A stretch of 39,614 nt of DNA from Planctomycetia bacterium (GTDB taxonomy: Bacteria > Planctomycetota > Planctomycetia > Pirellulales > Thermoguttaceae): the NCBI GenBank assembly GCA_030527015.1, contig JAUNBR010000035.1:1-39614 (forward strand), read 5' to 3'. The position numbers were made by a program, and so were the translations under genes. Shown here in pieces: positions 8,226 to 16,772 of this stretch. The notes under the pieces are model-generated. The model searched no databases, was not told where the DNA came from, and was given only the letters and a program-made list of their open reading frames with translations. Position 1 is the stretch's first letter; each line of letters opens with the position of its first letter.

Positions 8226-8423
8226 GTGGTCAAGCTGACATTAAGAGAAAATGAATCCGTTCAAGACGCGGTACGCCGTTTTCGAAAATTAGTTGAACGC
8301 AGCGGAATAAAAAAAGAAATGCGCCGCCGTGAGTTTTATGAAAAACCCAGCGAAATTAATCGCCGTATCCGTATCCGTGCTGAACGCAGATCTCGTCGCT
8401 TACGACAGAATCCTGTAACGTAA
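8226..8423 (+). CDS. rpsU: 30S ribosomal protein S21
   Basis: The protein has 65 residues with a GTG start and a perfect Shine-Dalgarno site. [27 protein letters not shown], then [19 protein letters not shown] and a C-terminal Arg-rich tail, is typical S21. S21 binds the 30S platform near the anti-Shine-Dalgarno helix and helps initiation. The length is normal for the family (55-70). It is monocistronic, with its own candidate promoter and an intrinsic terminator. Confidence 0.97.
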   Translation: MVKLTLRENESVQDAVRRFRKLVERSGIKKEMRRREFYEKPSEINRRIRIRAERRSRRLRQNPVT

Positions 8424-8454
8424 TCATATTACCTCCATATAAATTTTCTATTTT

Positions 8455-8500
8455 CCAGAATATAAAATTCTTATTATTTTATATTCTGGTTTTATTTTAT
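8455..8500 (+). terminator. Intrinsic terminator after rpsU
   Basis: A 14-bp stem (CCAGAATATAAAAT at 8455-8468, ATTTTATATTCTGG at 8476-8489) has a 7-base loop and is followed by TTTTATTTTAT. A second copy of the left arm recurs near 8549-8575 without a partner, suggesting a partial duplication. Confidence 0.7.
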
Positions 8501-8711
8501 ATCACGGATCCACGATATAAAATCCCATCTCGCAGATTTTTTTTATTTTCCAGAATATAAAATTCTTACATTCTCCCGCTTAAATTTTCTGTTAATATCA
8601 AAAAATACGTCGTTCTGGTCTGTTTTTCTAAATTTTTCATACAATTTTTAATCTTCTTCATTTTTTGTGTTAAAGTAGTGATATTTTAACGATTTTAATG
8701 AAAAAATGCTT

Positions 8712-8765
8712 AATTCCTCCTGTAGGAATTCCGATAGATGAAAAAGATGATGGTAGGGTCCCTAC
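8712..8765 (+). promoter_or_regulatory. Two inverted repeats upstream of the secretin-like gene
   Basis: AATTCCT-5-AGGAATT (8712-8730) and GTAGGG-T-CCCTAC (8753-8765) are short, perfect dyads within 115 bases of the start. They could be a repressor operator or a leader hairpin. No regulator is identified. Confidence 0.3.
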
Positions 8766-8825
8766 ACATTTTCTAATCGTTATCACCCTAATTTCCCTAT
8801 TTTTCCTTCAGGCAGAATGACTCCC

Positions 8826-11555
8826 ATGAATGCCCAAAATAAAATAAAAATTCTCACATATATTATAATTGGGATAATTACAGGAATAATAATCTGTAAC
8901 TTTCAATTTTTTAGCCTTTTCAACAAAAATATATATGTTCATACATCTAAAAACCTCCATACCGAATTAAATAAATCCACACTCACTAAAAACCAGCCAT
9001 TACTTCCCAGCACGACAGAAAATAAGCTTTCAGAAACCGCAGATTTAAAACTTCCAGAAGAAACCATTTTATCGAACAGGCCTGAAGAAAAAGAAGAATT
9101 ATCTCTTCCGTCCCTGGAATTACCAGAATTACTGCCTGATGTTCCGGCACCAGACCCAATTTCCGTACAGGCAAATCATCATACCGGCTCCGAAGTTTCT
9201 CCTGTTAAAACGGACATTTCAGAGGCTTTACCTCTGATTCCTGAAGAATCTCCCTCAGAATCTCCGTCTTCTTCTGAATTTCTTCTTCCAGAAACACTCG
9301 ATTTACCAGTACTTTCTCCATCCGAAGAACCTTCGGGAGATACAAAATTAGAGGAAATGGAAAAATCGGCAGAAAAAAATACTCAGGAAGTATCTGAAAA
9401 AACGGAAAAGAGTCCGTCAGAAATATTCGACCAAAATTCCAAAATACAAATTTCACAGGACACGAACACCACAGTAAATTCTGAAACCATAAAAAAAACT
9501 CCCTCTGACACGAAACAAGAAATAACAAAACAAGAAGAACCCTCCGCCACGGATACATCCTTCGATCTGCCTCAATTAACATGGGAAGAGCTTTTCCCTG
9601 AAGAGGAAAAGAAAGACATTTCATCCGCAGCAGAAAACAGTGCATCCACAGAGAAAGTCGAAACTCCAGAAGAAATGCCCGAGGATTCCATTTCTCCGAT
9701 TTCTTCCGAAGAAACCTCACCGACGAATTTTCCTCAGCCATCAGACGTGGAAAACCCATTACGCACCAAACATTCTCCACATTCCCCGGCAGAAGCCAGT
9801 AAGGCACCAATTTTAGTCGCCGAAACACTTCCAGAGATACATGAAATTCCAGTTCTGGAAAATTCGTCTGACACGACTTCTCATTTACCGGTACCAGAAA
9901 AAAATCATTTACAAAAAATCGAAATTCCACCTTTCGCCATACCAGAAAGCACTTCGGATTCTTCATTAAACGAAACGTCTGTCCAAAATATAGTTTTTGA
10001 AGCGCGGACTGAACAGCCTACACAAAAAGATTTTCCCCAGATTCCGGATTTTGTACTTCCTGTGGAAACGCCAGACATACAGACATCCTCTATTAACGAA
10101 TCACCTAAAGATGGAGAAAACACGGTTTCACACCTTTCTCCCGAAACGGCCTCACAAGAAAGAATAGAATCCGACGAAAAATTTTTGGTTTCAGAACCAA
10201 TCATTCTTCAGCACCGGCAGACAGATATACGCCGATTAATCCAATTTATCCAAGAACGTTCCGGGGCACAGATATATACAAGTGTCGAGGTACAGGGAAA
10301 CGTTAATTGTAATATTCGGAGTCAGGATGTCGACGAAATTTTTCAGCAGCTTTTAGGCACCACTTCTTTCGGATATATTCGGGAAGGTAAACAAATTTTT
10401 ATTGGCCGCAGAGGAGACATCCATCAACTGCCCGTAAAAATCTCTGAAAAAGGAATACGCCGGGTCATTCCCAAAGAAATTTCACTGGATTTTTGTGAAC
10501 GATTTATCCGAGCGCATCTCAGCAGCCAGGGTTCATGCATCCGTAAAACATATCAGGATCAGGAATGCCTGATCGTTCAGGATATGGAACTGGCCTTACT
10601 GGAAATCGACAGAATGCTGGAATTAATCGATATTCCACCTGTCAATTATTGTATGGATACATTCATTTTTGAAAGAACATCTCAAAATAAAAATTTGTTA
10701 AATCTGGAAACGATCGCTGAAAATGCGAATGCTGTGCTTCAGCAGTACAGGGAACCCGTCAGTATTTCTCCCGAAGCACCAAAGAAAAATAAAACTCTGT
10801 GGAATTTTATCTCTAATAAAAAAACACCTCTGGAAGAAAAAAAAGAAAAGGAAGCAGAGAAGAGAAAAAAGACGGAGGAAACGCAGAAGATATATACACT
10901 TTCTCACCGGATGGACACCTTCATGATTCACCTGGAAGATAATAAAGAGACGAAACTACTTACGGCCAGACAGGGAATTTCACGGCGTTTTATACCGGGC
11001 AGTGAAATGTCTTTCCCCTTCACCCTTCACCAGGGAGAAAAAAAACAGGAATATGTTTTAAAAGTAAATACACCAAAAGAACTGATTAAGAAATCCATTA
11101 CAGAACAGGCTTCCGATCAAGATATATTTTCTGTAAAACAGCCAAATTTATCTGAAGGAATTTTACTCCAGATAACATGCGCATCCACCGACGAAAAAAA
11201 CGAAAGGGGGAAAAACTCACTGGAACTGTCCGCGCCGATCGACATGAATTCCGCGATAATTTTTCAAGGAAAAGTCGCGACATTTCAAGATACCACAACT
11301 TTTTGGAAACGGATCTCACCTACAAAACATAACTCAGAAATTATCGTGATGATCATATTACGTGAAGAAAATCCTTCTTTTCCTCCGACCGACTTTACGA
11401 ATTCCGCGATTCGATATTTAATCATGCGCTGTCAGCAGCTGGGAAAAGAAATCGCAGAACAAGAAAAAGAAGACCATGCTTCGCTGGAAATCGCAAAAGA
11501 TTTTATTTTACTGGCAAAACATCTCCAGACGCTGCGAAATTCACCCACACTGTAA
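8826..11555 (+). CDS. Secretin-like protein with long acidic Pro/Ser/Glu-rich linker
   Basis: The protein has 909 residues from the ATG at 8826. An ATG three codons earlier (8817) is equally possible, and neither has a strong ribosome site. The N-terminal hydrophobic segment ILTYIIIGIITGIIICNFQFF is a membrane anchor. Residues ~50-460 are low complexity, rich in P, E, S and T, and should be unfolded. At ~464-535 a secretin N0/STN-like unit appears (DIRRLIQFIQERSG...GNVNCNIRSQDVDEIFQQLL...GKQIFIGRR). An N1-like segment follows (LIVQDMELALLEIDRMLELID). After a Lys/Glu stretch, the last ~220 residues have beta-rich spacing loosely like a secretin barrel. Secretins form outer-membrane pores of type II secretion or type IV pili. 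No partner gene adjoins, so the role is open. Confidence 0.6.
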   Translation: MNAQNKIKILTYIIIGIITGIIICNFQFFSLFNKNIYVHTSKNLHTELNKSTLTKNQPLLPSTTENKLSETADLKLPEETILSNRPEEKEELSLPSLELPELLPDVPAPDPISVQANHHTGSEVSPVKTDISEALPLIPEESPSESPSSSEFLLPETLDLPVLSPSEEPSGDTKLEEMEKSAEKNTQEVSEKTEKSPSEIFDQNSKIQISQDTNTTVNSETIKKTPSDTKQEITKQEEPSATDTSFDLPQLTWEELFPEEEKKDISSAAENSASTEKVETPEEMPEDSISPISSEETSPTNFPQPSDVENPLRTKHSPHSPAEASKAPILVAETLPEIHEIPVLENSSDTTSHLPVPEKNHLQKIEIPPFAIPESTSDSSLNETSVQNIVFEARTEQPTQKDFPQIPDFVLPVETPDIQTSSINESPKDGENTVSHLSPETASQERIESDEKFLVSEPIILQHRQTDIRRLIQFIQERSGAQIYTSVEVQGNVNCNIRSQDVDEIFQQLLGTTSFGYIREGKQIFIGRRGDIHQLPVKISEKGIRRVIPKEISLDFCERFIRAHLSSQGSCIRKTYQDQECLIVQDMELALLEIDRMLELIDIPPVNYCMDTFIFERTSQNKNLLNLETIAENANAVLQQYREPVSISPEAPKKNKTLWNFISNKKTPLEEKKEKEAEKRKKTEETQKIYTLSHRMDTFMIHLEDNKETKLLTARQGISRRFIPGSEMSFPFTLHQGEKKQEYVLKVNTPKELIKKSITEQASDQDIFSVKQPNLSEGILLQITCASTDEKNERGKNSLELSAPIDMNSAIIFQGKVATFQDTTTFWKRISPTKHNSEIIVMIILREENPSFPPTDFTNSAIRYLIMRCQQLGKEIAEQEKEDHASLEIAKDFILLAKHLQTLRNSPTL

Positions 11556-11619
11556 GGCATACTTCCAGAGGAACATTCACAGCAAGAACACACAATAAAT
11601 TCGTCGATAAAGTTTCATG

Positions 11620-11699
11620 CTAAATTTTCGTTTTTTCCTCCGTGAAAACAAACATTTTCAGAGCCGCGCAAAACGGAAATTTAAACGAGAACAGGTATA
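11620..11699 (-). repeat. TATAC element, right end decayed
   Basis: The inverted copy ends in TTTAAACGAGAACAGGTATA. The other terminal repeat is only partly recognisable. It is located after the secretin-like gene. Confidence 0.65.
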
Positions 11700-11780
11700 A
11701 TGTATCGGATGGAAAAACGAGAAAGTAAAAAACTATAATATCTCGAGTAAAAAATCTCTCACCTGAAGCAAAAATATTTT

Positions 11781-12446
11781 TTATTCATTCTCACACTTCT
11801 CTTTTTTCGTCATAAAATCACCAGAAGACGCACCCATGGAAACATAAAAAGCCATTAATGCGTCCATGGAAATATTCGCTGGCAAAACATCTTCTGAAGG
11901 CACCAGCATAACGGCTCCGCCAAAAGGAACGGGAGCGGTGGGAATCAGCACGATTCGGTAATTCCGCCCCTCCACTTCATATTCATCTCCCACAGGTAAT
12001 AATGCCAAAAACAGTGTTCCGCCAAAACGGCAATAAACCGGACTCATATTTTGCATCGCGTCATCTTCATTTTTTTTCATCAGGGCAGTAAATTGGCGTG
12101 TCGTACTATAAACCTGCCCGATTATCGGAATTTTTTTTACCTGATTATCGATACATGCCGTCCACACTCTCTTTAGAGCAGTTTCCATCAGTATTCCCAC
12201 CACAAAAATCACAATTAATACGATCAGCCATCCCCAAACATACGCCCAGATGGATACGGTGCCTGCCGTTTCAGGTGCCATTCCCATCCCTAATTTCATC
12301 AACATTTTCCCCACCACCGTCTTCGGACCTAAATAAGAGGCAAGAAATCCCGAAAGCCAAGTGACCAGAGCCACCGTTACAATAAACGGAAGCAGAGTAA
12401 TCACTCCTGTAAGAAAATATCGAAAAGCATGATTTACAAATTTCAT
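11781..12446 (-). CDS. DUF502 family membrane protein
   Basis: The protein has 221 residues from the ATG at 12446, chosen because AAGGAGGA lies 6-8 bases upstream. The frame runs on to 12473 without another site. Two membrane segments are visible, one near residues 6-34 (YFLTGVITLLPFIVTVALVTWL) and one near 65-88 (AYVWGWLIVLIVIFVVGILM). The DUF502 hallmark IPIIGQVYSTTRQF follows, then a soluble C-terminal domain with PTAPVPFGGAVMLVPSEDV. The family is widespread in bacteria and plant chloroplasts and lacks a firm biochemical role. The gene is convergent with the secretin-like gene. Upstream are two TATAC element pieces. Confidence 0.88.
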   Translation of the reverse strand: MKFVNHAFRYFLTGVITLLPFIVTVALVTWLSGFLASYLGPKTVVGKMLMKLGMGMAPETAGTVSIWAYVWGWLIVLIVIFVVGILMETALKRVWTACIDNQVKKIPIIGQVYSTTRQFTALMKKNEDDAMQNMSPVYCRFGGTLFLALLPVGDEYEVEGRNYRIVLIPTAPVPFGGAVMLVPSEDVLPANISMDALMAFYVSMGASSGDFMTKKEKCENE

Positions 12447-12488
12447 TTTTTCCTCCTTTTTTACCGGGCACAAACCTGGAAGACATTT

Positions 12489-12533
12489 TATACCCGATAT
12501 ACTATAAATTTCTGTTTCCTCAGCATTTTACGT
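12489..12533 (-). repeat. TATAC element, right half only
   Basis: An inverted right end, TATACCCGATATACTATAAA, runs to CAGCATTTTACG, where the copy breaks off. A complete plus copy begins 4 bases later. Confidence 0.7.
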
Positions 12534-12536
12534 ATC

Positions 12537-12642
12537 TGTACTGGTTCCACTTTAAATTTCCGTTTTATGAGGCTCTGAAAACCAGCATTATCAGTAAAGC
12601 AAAAAATGCTGGAAAAGCGGAATTTTACAGTACGTCAAGTAA
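12537..12642 (+). repeat. TATAC element, complete
   Basis: A copy with left end TGTACTGGTTCCACTTTAAA has inner stem GCATTATC/AATGC and a diverged right end (CAGTACGTCAAGTA). Confidence 0.82.
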
Positions 12643-12702
12643 TTATACAAAAATGAGAAATTACTTTCAAGTACCCTCTTTATCCTTATCCTTCTAATTC
12701 TA

Positions 12703-12852
12703 CTTATCCCGAGATCTGCTTTAAATTTCCGTTTTATGAGGCTCTGAAAGCCGGCATTTTCAGTGAAGCAAAAAAGCTGGAGAAGCTAATTTTATAGTGT
12801 ATCGTGTATAAAAATGCCGGAAAAGTGGAAATTTGTAGTGTGCCGGGGATAA
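12703..12852 (+). repeat. TATAC element with duplicated right half
   Basis: A copy at 12703-12810 has a diverged left tip and a right end ATCGTGTATA. It is followed directly by a second right half (AAAATGCCGGAAAAGTGG to GTGTGCCGGGGATA, 12811-12852). This is a local duplication of one arm. Confidence 0.75.
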
Positions 12853-12942
12853 AATTCCAAAAAAAACTTCTTTTTTTCTTAAAACAAAATTCCTCATTTA
12901 CTGCCCGGGCTTCTTGCCTTAAATCACATTTCATGTTATAAA

Positions 12943-13031
12943 TATACTGGTTCCATTTTAATTTTCCGTTTTTTGCGGCTCTGAAAACCGGTATTTTCAT
13001 CGAAGCAAAAATTTATAGTACATCCTGTATA
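12943..13031 (+). repeat. TATAC element with internal deletion
   Basis: Both ends are present (TATACTGGTTCCATTTTAA and AGTACATCCTGTATA). About 15 bases of the right inner stem are lost. It lies about 100 bases upstream of polA. Confidence 0.82.
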
Positions 13032-13134
13032 AAATATTTTGGGTTCTGCAGATTCTTATAAAAAATTTATCACACATCAGAAATAAAATCACTTCGTCTC
13101 CTTTTCTTCGCTTTCATTCATAAAGGAATAAATC

Positions 13135-16104
13135 ATGCCACAAGATTTCCAGTTATCCATGTTCGATGAAAATACTGCATCTTCTCTAAATGATAATGGT
13201 AATAATGAAAATAAGGAGCTTTCCTCCACAAAAATATCCGTACCTGAAACGCCAGAAAACCTGCGCGTTTTTGTTATCGACGCATATGGACTTCTCTACC
13301 AGGTTTTTCACGCACTTCCAGAAATGCATGGGCGTCAGGGAGAATCCGTAAATGCCATTTTCGGTTTCATGAGAGATCTGTTTTTTCTGCTGGAACACTT
13401 AAATCCAGATTTTTTATTTTGCGCTTTCGATCTTCACCATCCGACATTTCGTCATGATGTGTATGACCAGTATAAAATCCAGCGAGAAAAGATGCCAGAA
13501 GATCTGCGCCCACAGATACCACTTCTGAAAGAATTATTGCACTGCATGAAAATTCCTGTTTTAGAGGAACAGGGTTTTGAGGCCGACGATATTTTAGCCA
13601 CCGTCGCGACAGAAACTGAAAAATCTGGAGGAAACTGTATTTTGGTGACCAGCGATAAAGACTGTCGTCAGCTTTTAAGTGATCATGTCCAAATATACAG
13701 TCTTCGCCGCGGAAAATATCTTGACTGCCAGTTTTTAATGGATGACTGGGGAATCACACCTTCCCAGGTTATCGATTATCAGTCACTGGTCGGTGACGCT
13801 TCTGATAATATTCCTGGCATCTCAAAAATCGGACCAAAAATTGCGCGCGAACTGCTCCAGCGTTTTGGATCCATCACAGAAATTTTGAAACCTGAAAACA
13901 TCACACTTTTTTTTGGTGCCAAAAATTCCACACGAAAACAAAATCTGCTGGACGGAGCCGAAACTTTACGCATGTCACAGGAACTGGTCACTCTCCGGCG
14001 AGACGTCCCCATTTCCATCCACTGGCCTTCCGCCCATATTTCTCAGTTTAATTTTTTGGCTGCACTTCCCTTTTTTCAAGAATATTCATTCCGAACTCTT
14101 TCCTCGAAACTTTCAAAACTTCAGGAAAAATATCATAAAGATGAATATTCCACTCCTTCTTCCTCGTCACCTTCTGAAGAAAGTTCTCTCCCACGAAACA
14201 CTTTTTCTCAAAAGAATTCAGAGCCTTCTTTTTTCTTTAAATCGGCTTCTACAGAAGAAATTCCTATTTTTCCACATTCTTTTGACGCAAAATTAGTAAC
14301 GGAAGACACAAAAAAACAATTTTTACTCCCCGCTTTTTTTGAAAACACAAAAACCCCTGGTTTCAGGGAAAAACTGGAAACACTCCGTCCTGATCTGGAA
14401 AATCCTAAAGTTATAAAAATCGGTTTCGACTTAAAAAAAATCTGGAAAATCCTTCGTTCTTTTGACATAAACCCCGCCGGTCCTATTTTTGACATCATGA
14501 TCGCAGCTTATATGCTCATTCCCGGAGAAAAACAGATTACCCTGGAAGAATTAACTCTTGAATTTCCAGAAGCAGTTCCCGAACATTTTCTTCCTGATTT
14601 AATCCTCTCAGAAAACCAAAATCAGAACACCAGTACCCCTCTTTTTTTATTTAATAATTCGCAAGAATCTGAATCTCAGGATTCTGACGCTTCTTCCTCA
14701 CCTCCCGAATCCTCAAAAAAAATTCGGAAAACAGAGAAACAAAAACTCCCTCCTCACCCATCCATTTTCCCTGATTATCAACAAAAATTTTTAGAAAATT
14801 TATTTCCGATTTTAATCCAAAAACTCGCTCACGAAAAGCTGGACACCGTGTGTTACCTCGTGGAGTTTCCACTCATTCCCGTCCTGGCTATTATGGAGTA
14901 TACTGGTATTTATGTTAACCGAGCATGCTTAAAGTCACTCCATACACGGTTTTCAGAAAAAGCACATCACCTGCGCGAAGAGCTTTTGTGTCTGGCATAT
15001 CCCGAAACAGAATTTCATTCAGAAACGCTGGCTTCACAAACATTAAATCTTAATTCTCCCGTCCAGTTACAAAAAATTCTTTTTGAAAAACTCGGCCTTC
15101 CTGCCCTGAGAAAAACTAAAACTGGCATCAGTACAGACGCACAGACGCTGGAAGAATTAGCCGCGATGAATCTGAATCCTTTTCCGGAAAAACTGCTGGA
15201 ATATCGGCAAGTAACGAAACTCATGAACACTTATGTAGACGCACTCCCCTCTCTGATCGACGAAAAAACAGGCCGCATCCACACCACTTTTAACCAGGCA
15301 GTCACCGCCACCGGCCGTTTAAGCTCCAGTGATCCGAATCTGCAAAATATACCTGTGCGCACATCCGAAGGAAGGGAAATTCGCAGCGCCTTCATTCCGC
15401 ATCCGAAAGAATGGCAGTTTCTTTCTGCAGATTACAGCCAAATCGAATTACGGGTACTGGCACATTACTGTAAAGATGAAAACCTCTGTAATGCTTTTAT
15501 AAAAAATGAAGACATTCACACCATGGTCGCCGCCGAAATTTTTTCCACCGCAGTACAAGACGTCACTCCTGCCATGCGCCGTGTGGCGAAAAGCGTAAAT
15601 TTTGGTGTTATTTATGGCCAGTCTGCTTTCGGTCTTTCAAAACAACTTAATATTCCTCAGGATGAAGCTCAGCATTTTATTCACACTTATTTTGAACGTT
15701 ACCCATCCATCCAAATTTTTTTAGAGCAGGTTTTGGATAATGCCTTAACATCCGGACACGTCTCCACCATTCTTGGCCGTTATCGCCGCATTACCGGCAT
15801 CCGTCCTGTAAGAAAAGGACAACTTAATTTAGCAGAACGAATGGCGGTAAATGCAGTTATTCAGGGATCCGCGGCCGACATTATAAAACTGGCCATGCTT
15901 ACCGTCCACCACCGTCTAAAAAAAGAAAATCTGAAATCACGTCTCCTGCTTCAGATTCATGACGAACTTCTGCTGGAAGTCTCCCCCACGGAAACGGATA
16001 CCGTCAAAAATCTTGTGCAGGAAGAAATGACACATATCTGGAATCTGGATGTTCCCCTGAAAGTTCATACGATTCTTGAAAAAGACTGGGGCGAAAAAGA
16101 TTAA
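13135..16104 (+). CDS. polA: DNA polymerase I
   Basis: The protein has 989 residues. AAGGA lies 8 bases before the ATG. An atypical ~40-residue Ser/Asn-rich N-terminal extension precedes the 5' nuclease domain (VFVIDAYGLLYQVFHALPEM, EADDILAT, VTSDKDCRQLL, GDASDNIPGISKIGPKIA). The middle 3'-5' exonuclease-like domain carries Ser-rich insertions (~340-375 and ~510-545). It keeps the FDIMIAAYML segment but shows no DxE motif I and no YxxxD motif III, so proofreading is probably lost. The polymerase domain is intact: motif A LSADYSQIELRVLAH (~762-776), motif B RRVAKSVNFGVIYG (~815-828) and motif C QIHDELLLEV (~940). It fills gaps and removes RNA primers in replication and repair. Confidence 0.96.
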   Translation: MPQDFQLSMFDENTASSLNDNGNNENKELSSTKISVPETPENLRVFVIDAYGLLYQVFHALPEMHGRQGESVNAIFGFMRDLFFLLEHLNPDFLFCAFDLHHPTFRHDVYDQYKIQREKMPEDLRPQIPLLKELLHCMKIPVLEEQGFEADDILATVATETEKSGGNCILVTSDKDCRQLLSDHVQIYSLRRGKYLDCQFLMDDWGITPSQVIDYQSLVGDASDNIPGISKIGPKIARELLQRFGSITEILKPENITLFFGAKNSTRKQNLLDGAETLRMSQELVTLRRDVPISIHWPSAHISQFNFLAALPFFQEYSFRTLSSKLSKLQEKYHKDEYSTPSSSSPSEESSLPRNTFSQKNSEPSFFFKSASTEEIPIFPHSFDAKLVTEDTKKQFLLPAFFENTKTPGFREKLETLRPDLENPKVIKIGFDLKKIWKILRSFDINPAGPIFDIMIAAYMLIPGEKQITLEELTLEFPEAVPEHFLPDLILSENQNQNTSTPLFLFNNSQESESQDSDASSSPPESSKKIRKTEKQKLPPHPSIFPDYQQKFLENLFPILIQKLAHEKLDTVCYLVEFPLIPVLAIMEYTGIYVNRACLKSLHTRFSEKAHHLREELLCLAYPETEFHSETLASQTLNLNSPVQLQKILFEKLGLPALRKTKTGISTDAQTLEELAAMNLNPFPEKLLEYRQVTKLMNTYVDALPSLIDEKTGRIHTTFNQAVTATGRLSSSDPNLQNIPVRTSEGREIRSAFIPHPKEWQFLSADYSQIELRVLAHYCKDENLCNAFIKNEDIHTMVAAEIFSTAVQDVTPAMRRVAKSVNFGVIYGQSAFGLSKQLNIPQDEAQHFIHTYFERYPSIQIFLEQVLDNALTSGHVSTILGRYRRITGIRPVRKGQLNLAERMAVNAVIQGSAADIIKLAMLTVHHRLKKENLKSRLLLQIHDELLLEVSPTETDTVKNLVQEEMTHIWNLDVPLKVHTILEKDWGEKD

Positions 16105-16187
16105 AAAATACTCCGTCTTACTTTAATGTGTCTCTTCAGATACCACCAGCCTTTTTTAAATAACGAAAATGCTGGAAAATAAAACTT

Positions 16188-16292
16188 TATACTGGTTCCA
16201 CTTTAACTTTCCGTTTTATGCGGCACTAAAAGCAGTCATTTTCCGCGAAACAAAAATGCTGGTAAAGCGGAATTTTATAGTATATCAGATAT
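16188..16292 (+). repeat. TATAC element, unit 1 of a 211-bp tandem array
   Basis: A copy with left end TATACTGGTTCCACTTTAA and right end AGTATATCAGATAT. The sequence after it, including a terminator-like hairpin, is repeated downstream. Confidence 0.88.
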
Positions 16293-16326
16293 GAAAAATT
16301 TCTTTTACATAAAAAACTTTCTCCTT

Positions 16327-16369
16327 AAAAAAATGAACGTCCGACCATAAAATCAGACGTTCATTTTTT
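16327..16369 (+). terminator. Intrinsic terminator-like hairpin, first copy
   Basis: The AATGAACGTC / GACGTTCATT stem with a 14-base loop is followed by TTTT. It lies between convergent polA and the exported hypothetical, flanked by A and T runs so it could act both ways. A near-identical copy lies 211 bases on (around 16538-16580), with one stem mismatch (GGAACGTC). Confidence 0.6.
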
Positions 16370-16397
16370 GAGGATATTTCCATGACCGATGCACCAT

Positions 16398-16503
16398 TAT
16401 ACCTGGTTTTACTTTAACTTTCCGTTTTATGCTGCGCTAAAAGCAGTCATTTCCAGTGAAGCAAAGATGCCGGTAAAGCGGAATTTTATAGTGTATCGGA
16501 TAT
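16398..16503 (+). repeat. TATAC element, unit 2 of a 211-bp tandem array
   Basis: A copy starting TATACCTGGTTTTACTTTAA. It is almost identical to unit 3, showing recent duplication together with its flank. Confidence 0.88.
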
Positions 16504-16608
16504 GAAAGATTTCTTTTACATAAAAAACTTTCTCCTTTAAAAAAGGAACGTCCGACCATAAAATCAGACGTTCATTTTTTGAGGATATTTCCATGACCGA
16601 TGCACCAT

Positions 16609-16714
16609 TATACCTGGTTTTACTTTAACTTTCCGTTTTATGCTGCGCTAAAAGCAGTCATTTTCAGTGAAGCAAAAATGCTGGTAAAGCGGAATTTTAT
16701 AGTGTACCGGATAA
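16609..16714 (+). repeat. TATAC element, unit 3 of a 211-bp tandem array
   Basis: The same left end as unit 2, with right end AGTGTACCGGATA. It is followed by a diverged palindrome-like stretch, TGTCTGCAGGCGGACAGG (16725-16742), akin to the small palindrome nested in other copies. Confidence 0.86.
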
Positions 16715-16772
16715 AAAATGTTTGTCTGCAGGCGGACAGGAAATGCAAAAATTTATAACGCCACCATAAAAT

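Noticed and set aside
8738..8776. 12-codon leader-peptide frame (MKKMMVGSLHIF) upstream of the secretin-like gene
   Set aside because: It has AGGAA at fair spacing, but no attenuator structure and no amino-acid bias, so chance is as likely.
12734..13000. 88-codon minus-strand frame between DUF502 and polA
   Set aside because: It is a read-through of two TATAC elements, with no ribosome site.
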